Assembly: GCF_041438865.1 (NCBI RefSeq)
Contig: NZ_CP109450.1
Span: 3,644,501-3,708,500 of the forward strand
DNA length: 64,000 nucleotides
Direction: 5' to 3'
Source: Streptomyces sp. NBC_01471
GTDB taxonomy: Bacteria; Actinomycetota; Actinomycetes; Streptomycetales; Streptomycetaceae
The translations under genes were made by a program, and so were the position numbers. Below, one piece after another: positions 9,174 through 17,630 of the stretch. Each line of letters opens with the position of its first letter. Positions within the stretch are counted from its first letter, which is position 1. The notes under the pieces are model-generated. The model saw only the letters and a list, made by a program, of their open reading frames with translations. It was not told where the DNA came from and ran no database searches.

Positions 9174-9510
9174 GCTCTGCTCTCCTCGGGGTACGAGACA
9201 CGACCTGCCCTCCACTGTGCGAGAGGGGGAGCGGCGGCGAAACGTCCGCCGGTACCTATCTGAGGGCATGGCGAATGCCCCGATGGGCAGCCGGGTGCCC
9301 GCGAGACCGCCGGCGGGCCGTGGCGGGAGCCCGCTCGGCGGCGAGCGAACGGCCCGAAGGTTACAGGCAGATGGCGCACTGTCACCCGGTGTTGATTCCC
9401 GGAGGTCCGTGCCCGGTGCGGGTGCCCCGGGAGCCACGGCCGGTGCCCGTCGGTGCCACGAAGGGCATCCGGGAATGCCGCGTTGGGCAAGGGGCCTGCC
9501 CCGCAGCCTG

Positions 9511-9540
9511 GTGACACGGCGTCATGGTGGTGGTTAGTGT
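9511..9540 (+). promoter_or_regulatory. Sigma-70-like promoter for a leaderless CIS membrane-protein gene
   Basis: A GTGACA box (9511-9516) is followed after 18 bases by TAGTGT (9535-9540). Transcription would begin about 7 bases later, at or next to GTG 9548, which is the start codon predicted independently from the protein. This suggests a leaderless mRNA, common in Streptomyces. No Shine-Dalgarno precedes the GTG, which fits. The rest of the divergent gap to the sheath gene (9174-9510) shows no other convincing signal. Confidence 0.55.
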
Positions 9541-9547
9541 CCGACGC

Positions 9548-10987
9548 GTGAGCATCTGGACCTCTCTGGATCCTGCGTCCACCACGGTGGACCCCGGCAG
9601 TACGGCCACCGTGCGGCTACGGCTGCGCAACACGGGCGACGTCGTCGACGAGTACCGGTGCGTACCCGTCGGTGATCTGGCCCCGTACGTGACCGTCGAA
9701 CCACCGACCATCCGTCTCTTTCCCGGCACCACCGGCACCGTGGACCTCACGTTCGCCCCGCCGCGCACCCCCGACGCCGTCGCGGGGCCGAACCCGTACG
9801 GCGTCCAGGTCATCCCCACGGAGCACCCCGAGGCGACCACGGTCCCCGAGGGCAACGTCACGATCACCCCGTTCACCGAGGTCCGTGCCGAACTCGTGCC
9901 GCACACCGTCAAGGGCCGCTTCCGCGGGCGCCCGAAGCTGGCCATCGACAACCTCGGCAACACGAAGCTCACCGCGTCCGTCAACGGCAGCGAGAACGGC
10001 GACCAGCTCTCGTACGAGATCCACCCCGCGAACGTCCAGATCGAGCCGGGCCGCGCCGCGTTCGTCAAGGCCACCCTGCGGCCCCGCCAGATGATCTGGT
10101 TCGGCCGCAAGCAGGACCGCCCGTACAAGCTCGCGATCCAGCGCTCGGGCACCAAACCGCTCGACGTCGACGGCACCTACGTTCAGCGCGGGTTCCTGCC
10201 CCGCTGGCTGGCCACCTTCTTCGCGATCCTCATGGCCATCGCCATCGTCTTCGTCATGGCCTGGTTCACCCACAAGCCCCAGGTCTCCACCCGTGCCACG
10301 GCCAAGGTCGCGGAGGCCGGCGCCATCGCCACCCCGACGCCCACACCGAGCCTGCCGCCGCCCGCGGCCAGCGTCCCGCCACCCACCCCGTCCGCTCCGA
10401 ACCCGGACGCGGGCAACAGCGGAGGCGGCGGTGGCGGCGGAGGCGGAGGCGGTGGTGGTGGCGCCAAGAAGAAGCCCGCGGACCCCGCGAACCAGAAGCA
10501 CGTGGCGCTCAGGAACTCGGTGACCAAGCTCTGTGCCGAACTCCCCGGCAGGGACAAGGGCCAGATCAACGGCTGGGTCGTCGAGAACGACTGCAACCTC
10601 ACGAGCGCGGACAACCAGGTCTGGGACCTGGATGTGCGCTACCCGCACGACGCCCCGAACCACACCAGCCTCTTCCAGATACGCAACATCAAGGACCGCC
10701 TCTGCATGGACATGGGGGAAAACGGCGCCAGGCCGGCCGGAACCGGGCTCGCCGAGTTCACCTGTGACGGCACCAAGGCCGACAACCAGCTGTGGTGGCT
10801 CGACAAGCAGCGGAACGATCACTATCTGATCCGCAACTACGCGAGCAACGACCTCTGCCTGAAGACAACCTCGAACGGCCCGGACGGAACACAGGGCGAC
10901 AACGACGACAACGAGCTCCTGATCGGGCGGTGCGACCTCCAGGACGCCCATGCATGGGACATCATCCCGGTCCCCAAGAACGCGTGA
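9548..10987 (+). CDS. CIS-associated membrane protein with C-terminal ricin-like lectin domain
   Basis: This 479-aa protein has three parts. Residues 1-210 are two immunoglobulin-like beta domains. Residues about 218-240 form a transmembrane helix (RWLATFFAILMAIAIVFVMAW). After it come a Pro-rich stretch and a pure Gly run near 295-310, then a ricin-type beta-trefoil (about 317-479) with repeats such as KDRLCMDMGENG, NQLWWLD and DLCLKT. The topology predicts a cytoplasmic N-terminus and an exported lectin. Its place beside the sheath gene suggests the membrane partner known as CisA in Streptomyces coelicolor, but I infer this from context and topology. GTG 9548 is favoured by the leaderless promoter. 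Confidence 0.7.
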   Translation: MSIWTSLDPASTTVDPGSTATVRLRLRNTGDVVDEYRCVPVGDLAPYVTVEPPTIRLFPGTTGTVDLTFAPPRTPDAVAGPNPYGVQVIPTEHPEATTVPEGNVTITPFTEVRAELVPHTVKGRFRGRPKLAIDNLGNTKLTASVNGSENGDQLSYEIHPANVQIEPGRAAFVKATLRPRQMIWFGRKQDRPYKLAIQRSGTKPLDVDGTYVQRGFLPRWLATFFAILMAIAIVFVMAWFTHKPQVSTRATAKVAEAGAIATPTPTPSLPPPAASVPPPTPSAPNPDAGNSGGGGGGGGGGGGGGAKKKPADPANQKHVALRNSVTKLCAELPGRDKGQINGWVVENDCNLTSADNQVWDLDVRYPHDAPNHTSLFQIRNIKDRLCMDMGENGARPAGTGLAEFTCDGTKADNQLWWLDKQRNDHYLIRNYASNDLCLKTTSNGPDGTQGDNDDNELLIGRCDLQDAHAWDIIPVPKNA

Positions 10988-11004
10988 TCCTGGCCGGGAC
11001 CGTG

Positions 11005-11072
11005 ACCGGCGGGTGAACGACGAGCGGGCGGCGGGTTCTCACCCGCCGCCCGCTCGTCGTTCACCCGCCGGT
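11005..11072. terminator. Perfect 32-bp stem bidirectional terminator
   Basis: Arms 11005-11036 and 11041-11072 pair perfectly across a 4-base TCTC loop. The hairpin lies between the convergent lectin-domain gene and AAA+ ATPase gene, so it can end transcripts from both sides. Confidence 0.85.
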
Positions 11073-11089
11073 CAGTCGCCGTCCGGTCG

Positions 11090-13351
11090 TCACCAGCCGC
11101 CGTCGTCCAGGACCAGCCGCCCGGCCTTGCGGTACTCCCGCCGCGCGCCCGCCAGCAGGTCCTCGGACGTGACCGGCGAGTCCCGGCCGGCGGCCGCGTA
11201 CGCCGCGGTGACCACGGCGCTGCGGATCGAACCGCCCGCCAACTCGAACTCCTTGGCGCACCGGCCCGGATCGATGCCGTCCGCACACGGCACATGCACC
11301 AGGCTGTGCTGCCACAGCGCAAGCCGCTGGGCGGCGTCGGGGAACGGGAAGTCGACGATCAGGTCCAGGCGCCGGGTGAACGCCTCGTCGATATTGGCCC
11401 GCAGGTTGGTGGTCAGCAGCACGATGCCGTCGAAGGACTCCAGGCGCTGGAGCAGATAGGCGCTCTCCAGGTTCGCGTAGCGGTCGTTCGAGCTGGTGAC
11501 CTCCGAGCGCTTGCCGAAGACGGCGTCGGCCTCGTCGAAGAGCAGCACGGCGTCCGTGCGGTCGGCCTCGGCGAAGATCCGTTCCAGGTTCTTCTCGGTC
11601 TCGCCGACGTACTTGTCGACCACCGACGAGAGCTGCACGACGTAGAGGTCGAGGCCGAGTTCGGCGGCGACCACCTCGGCGGACAGCGTCTTGCCGGTCC
11701 CCGACTCGCCCGCGAACAGCGCCAGCGCACCCCGCCCGCGCCCGCCGCCGGCACTCAGCCGCCAGTCGCCGAGCACCCGGTCGCGGTGGCGTGCCCGCAG
11801 GGCCAGTTCGTGCAACTGCGCCAGCGGCCGGTCGGGCAGCACCAGATCGTCCCAGCCCACATCGGGCCTGATCCGGCGTGCGTGCTGTTCGAGCCCGGAC
11901 GCGGACTGCTGCCGGGCGGCGAGCCGCAGGTGCGCGGCGGTCAACTCCGTACGGTCGAAGGCGGCGAGGTCCAGCGCGGCACGCGCGGTACGGCGGATAC
12001 GGTCCCCGCCCAGCCGGTACGGGGCGACGACGGGCGCCAGATCGAAGCCGAGGGAGTCAGCGCCGTCCGACAGTCCGAGCGCGGCCGACCAGACATCGAG
12101 ATCGCCGGCGCGCTGCCGGGGGGCGTCGAGGACCAGCGGGTCCCGGCCGCACCAGTCCGGATCGTACGGATGCCCGCCGCACAGCAGCACGGAGACACCG
12201 TGCGAGATACCCGGTGCTGTGTCTGTTGCCGTGCCCGGTGATGTGTCCAGTGCCGTGCCCGGTGATGTGTCTGCTGCCGTGCCCGGTGCTGCGCCCTGCG
12301 CCATCAGCGCCCGGAGCAGGGGCCCCGGTTTCTCCGGTACCGGCGCCACCACGATGGGGCACCCGCGCAGCCGCGCCTCGCGCAGCAGATCGGAGAGGAA
12401 CTCCGGTGTGTCCGGCCCGCCCGGGGCCGGGTACGGAGCAGCCGGCTCCGCCGCGGCGGTGTCCCGGGAGGATCCCTGGTCGGGGGTGAAGTGCAGCGCC
12501 TCCATACCGGCGGCGGCCAGTGCGGCGGTGGCGCAGGAGAGGGCGTCGCCCTCCCGCTCCTCGCGGAGGTACGCCGTCAGCCGCCCGGCGGTCAGCCGCC
12601 CGGCCAGGTGCCGCACGAGGGAGCCGCCGGGCGGCGCGGTCTCCGCGGGGCGGGGCGGCAGCAGGGCGACCTGTCCGGCGAGCGCGGCGTCCGGGGTGTC
12701 GTCGCCGAGCAGATGTGCGGTGACCCGGTCCGGTACGCGCAGCGACCGGCCGAGGAAGGGGCGTTCGGTCTCCTCGACCCGTACGAGTCCCAGGGCGACG
12801 AGCGGCGCGGAGGGGTGGAAGCGGGCCCGGGCGACGGCGTCGTGCACGGGCAGGCCGCACAGTTCGATGGCCGGTCCGACGGTCGCCCGGCGGCGGCTGA
12901 CGTCGTCGTTGAGGTAGCCGTACAACGGCTCGAAGGTCCGGTCGAGGTCCGGGGCGAGGGCCAGCAGCAGGATCGCCTCGTCCAGTGCGCCGAGCCCGAG
13001 CCGGTCGGTGAGCCGCCGCAGCCGGTCGCCACCGCCGGCCGCCCGGGAACCGGCGGCGTCGGAGAGAGCGGTCCCGGCAACGTCCCCGGGAGCGGCTCCG
13101 GCCCCGTCGCGGGACCCGAGGAAGTGCTGAACGGCCTCGTCGGAGAGGTACAGCCCGCGCAGCGGATCGGTGGCGGTCGGGTCGGTGGCGCTGCGCGCCC
13201 GCACCAGCTGCGCGATCCGCTCACGCAGCAGCCCCAGCCGGGCGATCAGCTCGGCGTCAACACCGCCGGCGCCGGGGGCGGCGGGCACCGAGCCCTGAGG
13301 AGAACCGGGTGCACCCCCGGTCTCACGGCCGGGAGCGGTTCCTGCGGTCAC
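11090..13351 (-). CDS. AAA+ ATPase of the CIS locus
   Basis: The 753-aa protein has a variable N-terminal half (about 1-510) and a C-terminal AAA+ module. Walker A is GESGTGKT (about residues 548-555), Walker B is LLFDEADAVF (about 598-607), followed by a sensor-1 segment LLTTNLRANIDEAFTRRLD. ATPases of this type (Afp15/PVC15-like) are constant members of CIS loci and are thought to act in assembly or in loading and disassembly. GTG 13351 overlaps the TGA of the DUF4255 gene by 4 bases, so the two are coupled. An in-frame 24-bp repeat lies near residues 350-380. Confidence 0.85.
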   Translation of the reverse strand: MTAGTAPGRETGGAPGSPQGSVPAAPGAGGVDAELIARLGLLRERIAQLVRARSATDPTATDPLRGLYLSDEAVQHFLGSRDGAGAAPGDVAGTALSDAAGSRAAGGGDRLRRLTDRLGLGALDEAILLLALAPDLDRTFEPLYGYLNDDVSRRRATVGPAIELCGLPVHDAVARARFHPSAPLVALGLVRVEETERPFLGRSLRVPDRVTAHLLGDDTPDAALAGQVALLPPRPAETAPPGGSLVRHLAGRLTAGRLTAYLREEREGDALSCATAALAAAGMEALHFTPDQGSSRDTAAAEPAAPYPAPGGPDTPEFLSDLLREARLRGCPIVVAPVPEKPGPLLRALMAQGAAPGTAADTSPGTALDTSPGTATDTAPGISHGVSVLLCGGHPYDPDWCGRDPLVLDAPRQRAGDLDVWSAALGLSDGADSLGFDLAPVVAPYRLGGDRIRRTARAALDLAAFDRTELTAAHLRLAARQQSASGLEQHARRIRPDVGWDDLVLPDRPLAQLHELALRARHRDRVLGDWRLSAGGGRGRGALALFAGESGTGKTLSAEVVAAELGLDLYVVQLSSVVDKYVGETEKNLERIFAEADRTDAVLLFDEADAVFGKRSEVTSSNDRYANLESAYLLQRLESFDGIVLLTTNLRANIDEAFTRRLDLIVDFPFPDAAQRLALWQHSLVHVPCADGIDPGRCAKEFELAGGSIRSAVVTAAYAAAGRDSPVTSEDLLAGARREYRKAGRLVLDDGGW
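12210..12296 (-). repeat. In-frame 24-bp tandem repeat inside the AAA+ ATPase gene
   Basis: Three full 24-bp units (12210-12233, 12234-12257, 12258-12281) and a partial fourth encode successive eight-residue blocks of the type PGTAxDTS/A. The repeat lies in the poorly conserved N-terminal half, so copy-number change would not disturb the ATPase core. Confidence 0.85.
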
Positions 13352-14040
13352 TCGGGCTGCGCTCCCGTGCTCGTCGCCCCGCCGACGGAGCCCGGCCGGC
13401 GGCGCGCGCCGGTCCGGGTGAAGTGGCGTGGCTGGTGGTCCCGTCGCTGCGAGTCGTCGAGGGTTCCGTCCGTACCGCGTACCCGCACCCCGGCGCCCTC
13501 GGTGACCGGCGGCCCGACCTCGTACTCGGGGAACGCCGGGAAGGGCGCGGTCACGACCAGGTCCAGTGACGGCTTGAGCTCGCCGCCCAGCGCGGACCAG
13601 ATCTCCGCGAACGACCGCGCGTCGGTCTGCAGCCCGGCGATCGTCATGGGCACGGTGAGCCCGAGCTCGGCCAGCGCCCCGGTCAGCTCGTCCGGCGGCA
13701 GCACCTCACGGGGCAGCAGCGTGGCCAGTACGGCGGAGAGCATCCGGTGCTCGTCCTGGGGCTGCTTGGTCCAGGCGGTGACGAGATACGAGAGCCGGAA
13801 CCAACGCGGTGGCTGCTGCCGCTTCAGCACCACGCCGCGCTCGTCCTTGACCGCGATGGCGCCGCGTTCCCGCCGTTTGACGTCCTCGCGGATGTCGTAC
13901 AGATAGACGTCGATCGTCGGTGAGTTGCGCCGGGCCGCCCAGTCGCGGGTCGGGGCCTCGAAGGCGATCTCGACTCCGGTGCCGGCCAGGGCCCCGCCGG
14001 ACAGCAGCCCCTTCAGGACCTTGTCCACCTCGTGGATCAC
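13348..14040 (-). CDS. DUF4255 domain protein of the CIS locus
   Basis: The 230-aa protein starts VIHEVDKVLKGLLSGGA and contains NSPTIDVYLYDIREDVKRRE, RWFRLSYLVTAWTKQPQDEH and a terminal AELGLTVPMTIAGLQ segment, all characteristic of DUF4255. In Afp/PVC-like systems this family is the tail-terminator or cap-associated protein near the distal end of the sheath. I preferred GTG 14040 (GAAGGG upstream) to an upstream ATG at 14109 because family members begin directly with the (M/V)IHEVD motif. The C-terminal 35 residues are Arg-rich and probably disordered. Confidence 0.8.
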   Translation of the reverse strand: MIHEVDKVLKGLLSGGALAGTGVEIAFEAPTRDWAARRNSPTIDVYLYDIREDVKRRERGAIAVKDERGVVLKRQQPPRWFRLSYLVTAWTKQPQDEHRMLSAVLATLLPREVLPPDELTGALAELGLTVPMTIAGLQTDARSFAEIWSALGGELKPSLDLVVTAPFPAFPEYEVGPPVTEGAGVRVRGTDGTLDDSQRRDHQPRHFTRTGARRRPGSVGGATSTGAQPE

Positions 14041-14166
14041 TGTCGCGCCCTTCGCTGGTGCCGGTGTCACAGGCGTCACCCGCTCCGCGTCGCGGGTCCG
14101 CACCGCCATCCTGCACCCGGTCCGCACTGGCGTCCCAGGCGTGGGAGGGACGGTCCGGGGACAACT

Positions 14167-14212
14167 CCGCCGGTCCTCAGGGGCAGTGCGACGTGCCCTT
14201 GAGGACCGGCGG
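14167..14212 (-). terminator. Terminator after the LuxR-type regulator
   Basis: Arms 14167-14185 and 14194-14212 pair over 19 positions (one G-T) with an 8-base loop. The hairpin lies about 60 bases beyond the regulator stop and before the DUF4255 gene, so the regulator appears to be a separate transcription unit. Confidence 0.75.
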
Positions 14213-14273
14213 AATGAACAGTCGGGCATCGCGGCCGGCCGAGGGCCAGAAGCCGGGCCCCGTCCCGAAACGG

Positions 14274-14927
14274 TCAGATATAGCCCTCCCTGAAGGCATA
14301 AGCGACGGCATGGGCCCGATTGCGAAGGTGCAGCCGGGTCGTGAGGCCGTGCATCACATTTTTGACGGTGCGCTCGGAGTACGAGAGCTTGCGGGCGACC
14401 TCGGCCGTGTCCATGCCTTCGGCGACCAGCTGCAGCACCTCCAGCTCACGCGAGGAGAGCCCCGAAGCGGGGGCCCCCGGCGAGCTGGTAGCCTTCCGCT
14501 GGAGGGCGCTGACCTGGGATATCAACCGCCCGAGCAGATCGGACGGAAGGTCACCCTCGCCCCTTGAGGCAGCGATGACAGCCTGCAGGAGCCGGTGCCC
14601 GGTGGCCTCGTGCCGCCAGACAATGGCCGCGACGCCGCTCTCTATGACCTGAAGCAGTTCCGCCTCGCGGATCAGACCCGCCACGAGAACGGCCCGGGTG
14701 CCGTCGATCCGTACCAGCCGCCGCAGTTGCGACAAGGTCGGCTCGTCCACCGCGTCCGCCAGCAGGACCGCCACCGTTCCCGGCCGTCCGCTCGCCTCGT
14801 CGACCAGCTCGATGGCCGGCTGCTGGCGCAGCTCAGTCGTAGCTCCTGCCAGCGAGAGCGGGTCGGACGCGTGAATGGCGACCGGGATCCTGGCTTCAGG
14901 TCCCGTCGCATCTAAAGACGTCCGCAT
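14274..14927 (-). CDS. LuxR-type helix-turn-helix transcriptional regulator
   Basis: The 217-aa protein has an N-terminal receiver-like fold (about 10-130) without a clear phospho-acceptor Asp pocket. A C-terminal LuxR/NarL DNA-binding domain follows (about 150-215: LSSRELEVLQLVAEGMDTAE, VARKLSYSERTVKNVMHGLT). This indicates an atypical response regulator that binds DNA without a dedicated kinase. ATG 14927 is preceded by GAGGGG. It directly follows the CIS gene block in the same orientation and is the likely local regulator of the injection system (inferred from position). Confidence 0.8.
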   Translation of the reverse strand: MRTSLDATGPEARIPVAIHASDPLSLAGATTELRQQPAIELVDEASGRPGTVAVLLADAVDEPTLSQLRRLVRIDGTRAVLVAGLIREAELLQVIESGVAAIVWRHEATGHRLLQAVIAASRGEGDLPSDLLGRLISQVSALQRKATSSPGAPASGLSSRELEVLQLVAEGMDTAEVARKLSYSERTVKNVMHGLTTRLHLRNRAHAVAYAFREGYI

Positions 14928-15413
14928 GGCCAACCCCTCACGTTCTCGCAGAACACCATGATGCGTTACACCGTGATCCGGCGGAATCAACGGAGTCCAC
15001 ACTCCTGTGGCTGACGGCGTGTCCGCATTCGTGAGTCTGCACGAGATCGGCACGAGACGGACAGCCCGGCATTAAGGCGACCACCGACCGGAAAGCCTCT
15101 CACACAGCCCTATCCGACCCGTTACATACCCCGGACGATCGGAGATGTCAGGTAGATGAACTCTCGGGCCGACGGGGCGTATTCCCTCCCCGAACCGCGG
15201 GAGATCCGGGCCGCATCAAGCCAGAAAGCCGGACAAAACTCGCGGAACACGGAGTGCGAGACGGCAGTCAGTGGAATGGCACGCCCACGCTGCGTCACAG
15301 ACAACAGGTACAGAAAAGATACAGAACAGGGCCGGAGAGAGGCCCCCGAGAGGATTCGCGTACCGGCCGGCACGCGAATCCTTCACCATTCCCCCGCATA
15401 CGGGATTCCGCCG
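14928..15413. other. Intergenic region, no gene seen
   Basis: About 490 bases separate the LuxR-type regulator start from the phosphoribosyltransferase stop. Frames present here lack Shine-Dalgarno sites and family-like sequence. It should hold the regulator's promoter, but no clear -35/-10 pair could be picked out. Confidence 0.5.
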
Positions 15414-15911
15414 TCAGGCGTCCAGCACCTGACCCTCGCGCCGCACGACGGGCGGCTCGACACTCCACGGGAAGTTGATCCACTCGTCGGTGCGCTTCCA
15501 CACGTACTCGCATTTCACCAGCGAGTGAGACTTCTCGTAGATCACGGCGCTGCGCACCTCGGCGACGGCACCGACACAGAAGTCGTGGACCAGTTTGAGG
15601 GTCTTCCCCGTGTCGGCGACATCATCGGTGATGAGGACCTTTTTGGCCGAGAAGTCGATTGCGTTGGGTACGGGCGCCAGCATGACCGGCATCTCCAACG
15701 TGGTCCCTACACCGGTGTAGAACTCGACGTTCACGAGATGAATGTTCTTGCAGTCCAAGGCATAGGCGAGTGCACCGGCCACGAATACACCGCCGCGCGC
15801 GATGCTGAGCACGATGTCCGGCTCATAGCCGTCGTCGGCGATGGTCTGCGCGAGCTCGCGCACCGCGTTCCCGAAACCGTCGTATGTCAGGTTCTCGCGT
15901 ACGTCACTCAT
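15414..15911 (-). CDS. Phosphoribosyltransferase (purine salvage type)
   Basis: The 165-aa protein contains the PRPP-binding loop VLITDDVADTGKTLKLV (about residues 91-107) and an upstream DIVLSIARGGVFVAGALAYA segment, which define the type I phosphoribosyltransferase fold. Such actinobacterial proteins are usually annotated as hypoxanthine or xanthine phosphoribosyltransferases, transferring ribose-5-phosphate from PRPP to a purine base; the exact substrate is not settled by sequence. It sits 9 bases after dcd on the same strand, so the two nucleotide-metabolism genes probably form an operon. Confidence 0.85.
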   Translation of the reverse strand: MSDVRENLTYDGFGNAVRELAQTIADDGYEPDIVLSIARGGVFVAGALAYALDCKNIHLVNVEFYTGVGTTLEMPVMLAPVPNAIDFSAKKVLITDDVADTGKTLKLVHDFCVGAVAEVRSAVIYEKSHSLVKCEYVWKRTDEWINFPWSVEPPVVRREGQVLDA

Positions 15912-15920
15912 GGCTGGATA

Positions 15921-16496
15921 TCACACCTGGGTCCGATGGAAATTGAGGAAGGACCGCGAGGCGGTCGGCCCGCGCTGCCCCTGGTAACGCGACCCGTACC
16001 GCTCACTGCCGTACGGGTGCTCGGCCGGCGAGGTGAGCCGGAACATACAGAGCTGCCCGATCTTCATCCCGGGCCAGAGCTTCATGGGGAGCGTCGCGAC
16101 ATTCGACAGTTCGAGCGTGACGTGCCCCGAGAAACCCGGGTCGATGAACCCGGCGGTCGAATGCGTGACGAGCCCGAGCCGCCCGAGACTGGATTTGCCT
16201 TCGAGCCGGGACGCGAGATCGTCGGGCAGCGTGACGACCTCATAAGTGGAGGCGAGCACGAACTCACCGGGGTGCAGGATGAACGCCTCGTCCCCGTCCG
16301 GCTCGACCTTGCGCGTCAGATCCGCCTGCTCGACCGCGGGGTCGATGTGCGGGTACCGGTGGTTCTCGAACACCCGGAAGTAGCGGTCGAGCCGCACGTC
16401 GATGCTGGAGGGCTGCACCATGTATTCGTCGTACGGATCGATGCGCACGCGCCCGGCGTCGATCTCGGCCCGGATGTCCTTGTCTGAGAGAAGCAC
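15921..16496 (-). CDS. dcd: dCTP deaminase
   Basis: The 191-aa protein starts (GTG) with [20 protein letters not shown]. It contains [16 protein letters not shown], the catalytic-site segment [20 protein letters not shown] and [15 protein letters not shown], and ends with the nucleotide-closing [10 protein letters not shown] tail. The enzyme deaminates dCTP to dUTP, or directly to dUMP in bifunctional homologues, supplying thymidylate synthesis. GTG 16496 gives the standard family length; the longer upstream extension is out of family. Confidence 0.93.
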   Translation of the reverse strand: MLLSDKDIRAEIDAGRVRIDPYDEYMVQPSSIDVRLDRYFRVFENHRYPHIDPAVEQADLTRKVEPDGDEAFILHPGEFVLASTYEVVTLPDDLASRLEGKSSLGRLGLVTHSTAGFIDPGFSGHVTLELSNVATLPMKLWPGMKIGQLCMFRLTSPAEHPYGSERYGSRYQGQRGPTASRSFLNFHRTQV

Positions 16497-16684
16497 GCCC
16501 CGAGGATACGGGGACCGTGCGGCCCCGCCCCAATCGGCCGACCCGCACACCCCGCACCACGGACGAGGCACCCGCCCGGAAGGCGCCGGAAGCCACTCCT
16601 CCTGGACCGGCTGCCACCGCTGCCACAACGACTGCTATTGCTGCTACTGCTGCTTCACTGCCCCTGAACCCGCTACGGCGACCA

Positions 16685-16858
16685 CTACTGCTGGTCGAGC
16701 CCCACGGGCACGGCATGCCGCAACCGCGCACAGCGCGGACACCGGATGAGCCGCCCGGGCCCGATCCGGTCGGTCCCGAGCTGCTGCAACGGGAACGAGG
16801 CAGTACTGAACACGTGCCCTTCGGCACAGCGGACGACAGTGCGTTCCATCGGATCCAT
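16685..16858 (-). CDS. Small zinc-ribbon protein (57 aa)
   Basis: ATG 16858 opens a 57-aa frame beginning MDPMERTVVRCAEGHVFSTA. It carries a CAEGH motif (residues 11-15) and a CPRC pair (residues 40-43), a likely single zinc ribbon. The composition and clean ends resemble small conserved Streptomyces proteins of unknown function. It sits alone between dcd and tRNA-Gly. I have no functional assignment. Confidence 0.6.
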   Translation of the reverse strand: MDPMERTVVRCAEGHVFSTASFPLQQLGTDRIGPGRLIRCPRCARLRHAVPVGLDQQ

Positions 16859-17064
16859 CAAGTCCCTTCCCCATCAAGCGTGGACGAGAGAAAACACCAC
16901 ATTAGGGGATGTACAGGACACCGCTCCAACCGGCACTCCGATCGGCCACGGTACGCCCCAACTTCCGCACCCGGCAGCGGGATCCCCTTCCCGAAAACGA
17001 GCCCGAAACCTGCCAAACCGGACAGTCGTACGGACGGTCCCCCGGCCACCAACACGGGGTAACC

Positions 17065-17097
17065 GGGGGCGGGGGCGGGACGGGGCGAGGGGGGGGG
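17065..17097 (+). other. Dense G-run (G-quadruplex-like) motif
   Basis: Five runs of at least three G occur within 33 bases, separated by 1-2 base loops, about 120 bases upstream of tRNA-Gly. The rest of the gap 16859-17218 shows no gene. Confidence 0.6.
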
Positions 17098-17177
17098 CGA
17101 CGGTGGCCGACGGCTCAGCGAACCCGGCACGGCCCGCAGCTCCGGGGGACGCACACCGGGGGCGGCCGGCCATGGGG

Positions 17178-17183
17178 TAGAGT
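17178..17183 (+). promoter_or_regulatory. Possible -10 box (TAGAGT) of the tRNA-Gly promoter
   Basis: TAGAGT lies 36 bases before the mature tRNA 5' end, a normal leader distance. No good -35 box is visible at the usual spacing, so this is a weak call. Confidence 0.35.
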
Positions 17184-17218
17184 GAGCGCGTTGCGATTCC
17201 CTCCGGGAAGATCGCTGC

Positions 17219-17292
17219 GCGAGTGTAGTTTAATGGTAGAACATGAGCTTCCCAAGCTCAGAGCGCGGGTTCGATTCCCGTCACTCGCTCCA
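17219..17292 (+). tRNA. tRNA-Gly (anticodon CCC)
   Basis: The 74-base gene folds as a cloverleaf: acceptor GCGAGTG pairs with CACTCGC, the anticodon loop is TTCCCAA (anticodon CCC), the T arm contains GGGTTCGATTCCC, and CCA is encoded. Its 3' part (17249-17292) is duplicated at 39426-39469, so the gene has been used as the integration site of the mobile element and is restored at the left junction. Confidence 0.97.
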
Positions 17293-17293
17293 T
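17249..17293 (+). repeat. attL: 45-bp direct repeat, left copy
   Basis: The repeat begins in the anticodon loop of tRNA-Gly and ends one base after its CCA. It is identical over 45 bases to 39426-39470; flanking bases differ on both sides. Confidence 0.93.
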
Positions 17294-17299
17294 GGCAAA

Positions 17300-17322
17300 C
17301 CCCCAGGTCAGCGACCTGGGGG
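17300..17322 (+). terminator. Rho-independent-like terminator after tRNA-Gly
   Basis: A 10-bp stem (17300-17309 with 17313-17322) and 3-base loop precede a T-rich tract. It lies inside the mobile element, so the element supplies a new terminator for the reconstituted tRNA gene. Confidence 0.8.
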
Positions 17323-17630
17323 CTGTTTGTTGTCTAGACCTATTGCGGGCAGTCGTGCCCTCCACGTGCCCTAACTACGCGAATTGCACCGGCCAATGTG
17401 CTTTCACCGGGCACCGCCGACGACTTGACGGCGGTGCCATCTCAAACCCTGAGACGCATTTTGTGTGACCTGCGCCACTTGACGGCCATGCGGTCCTCCC
17501 GTTCCACTCGCAAATCACGGCAACTCCTGACCAGCCGGTTCGGTATCGCGGAGGTGTAGGGCCTCAGATTTCGTGTCGGAATCTCACGGTTGATGTCGGA
17601 CCGAAGTCGGATCCGACACCGGGCTGAAAT

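Noticed and set aside
9524..9547. Upstream start codons of the lectin-domain membrane protein
   Set aside because: They lie within the -10 box of the promoter and add residues outside the conserved start.
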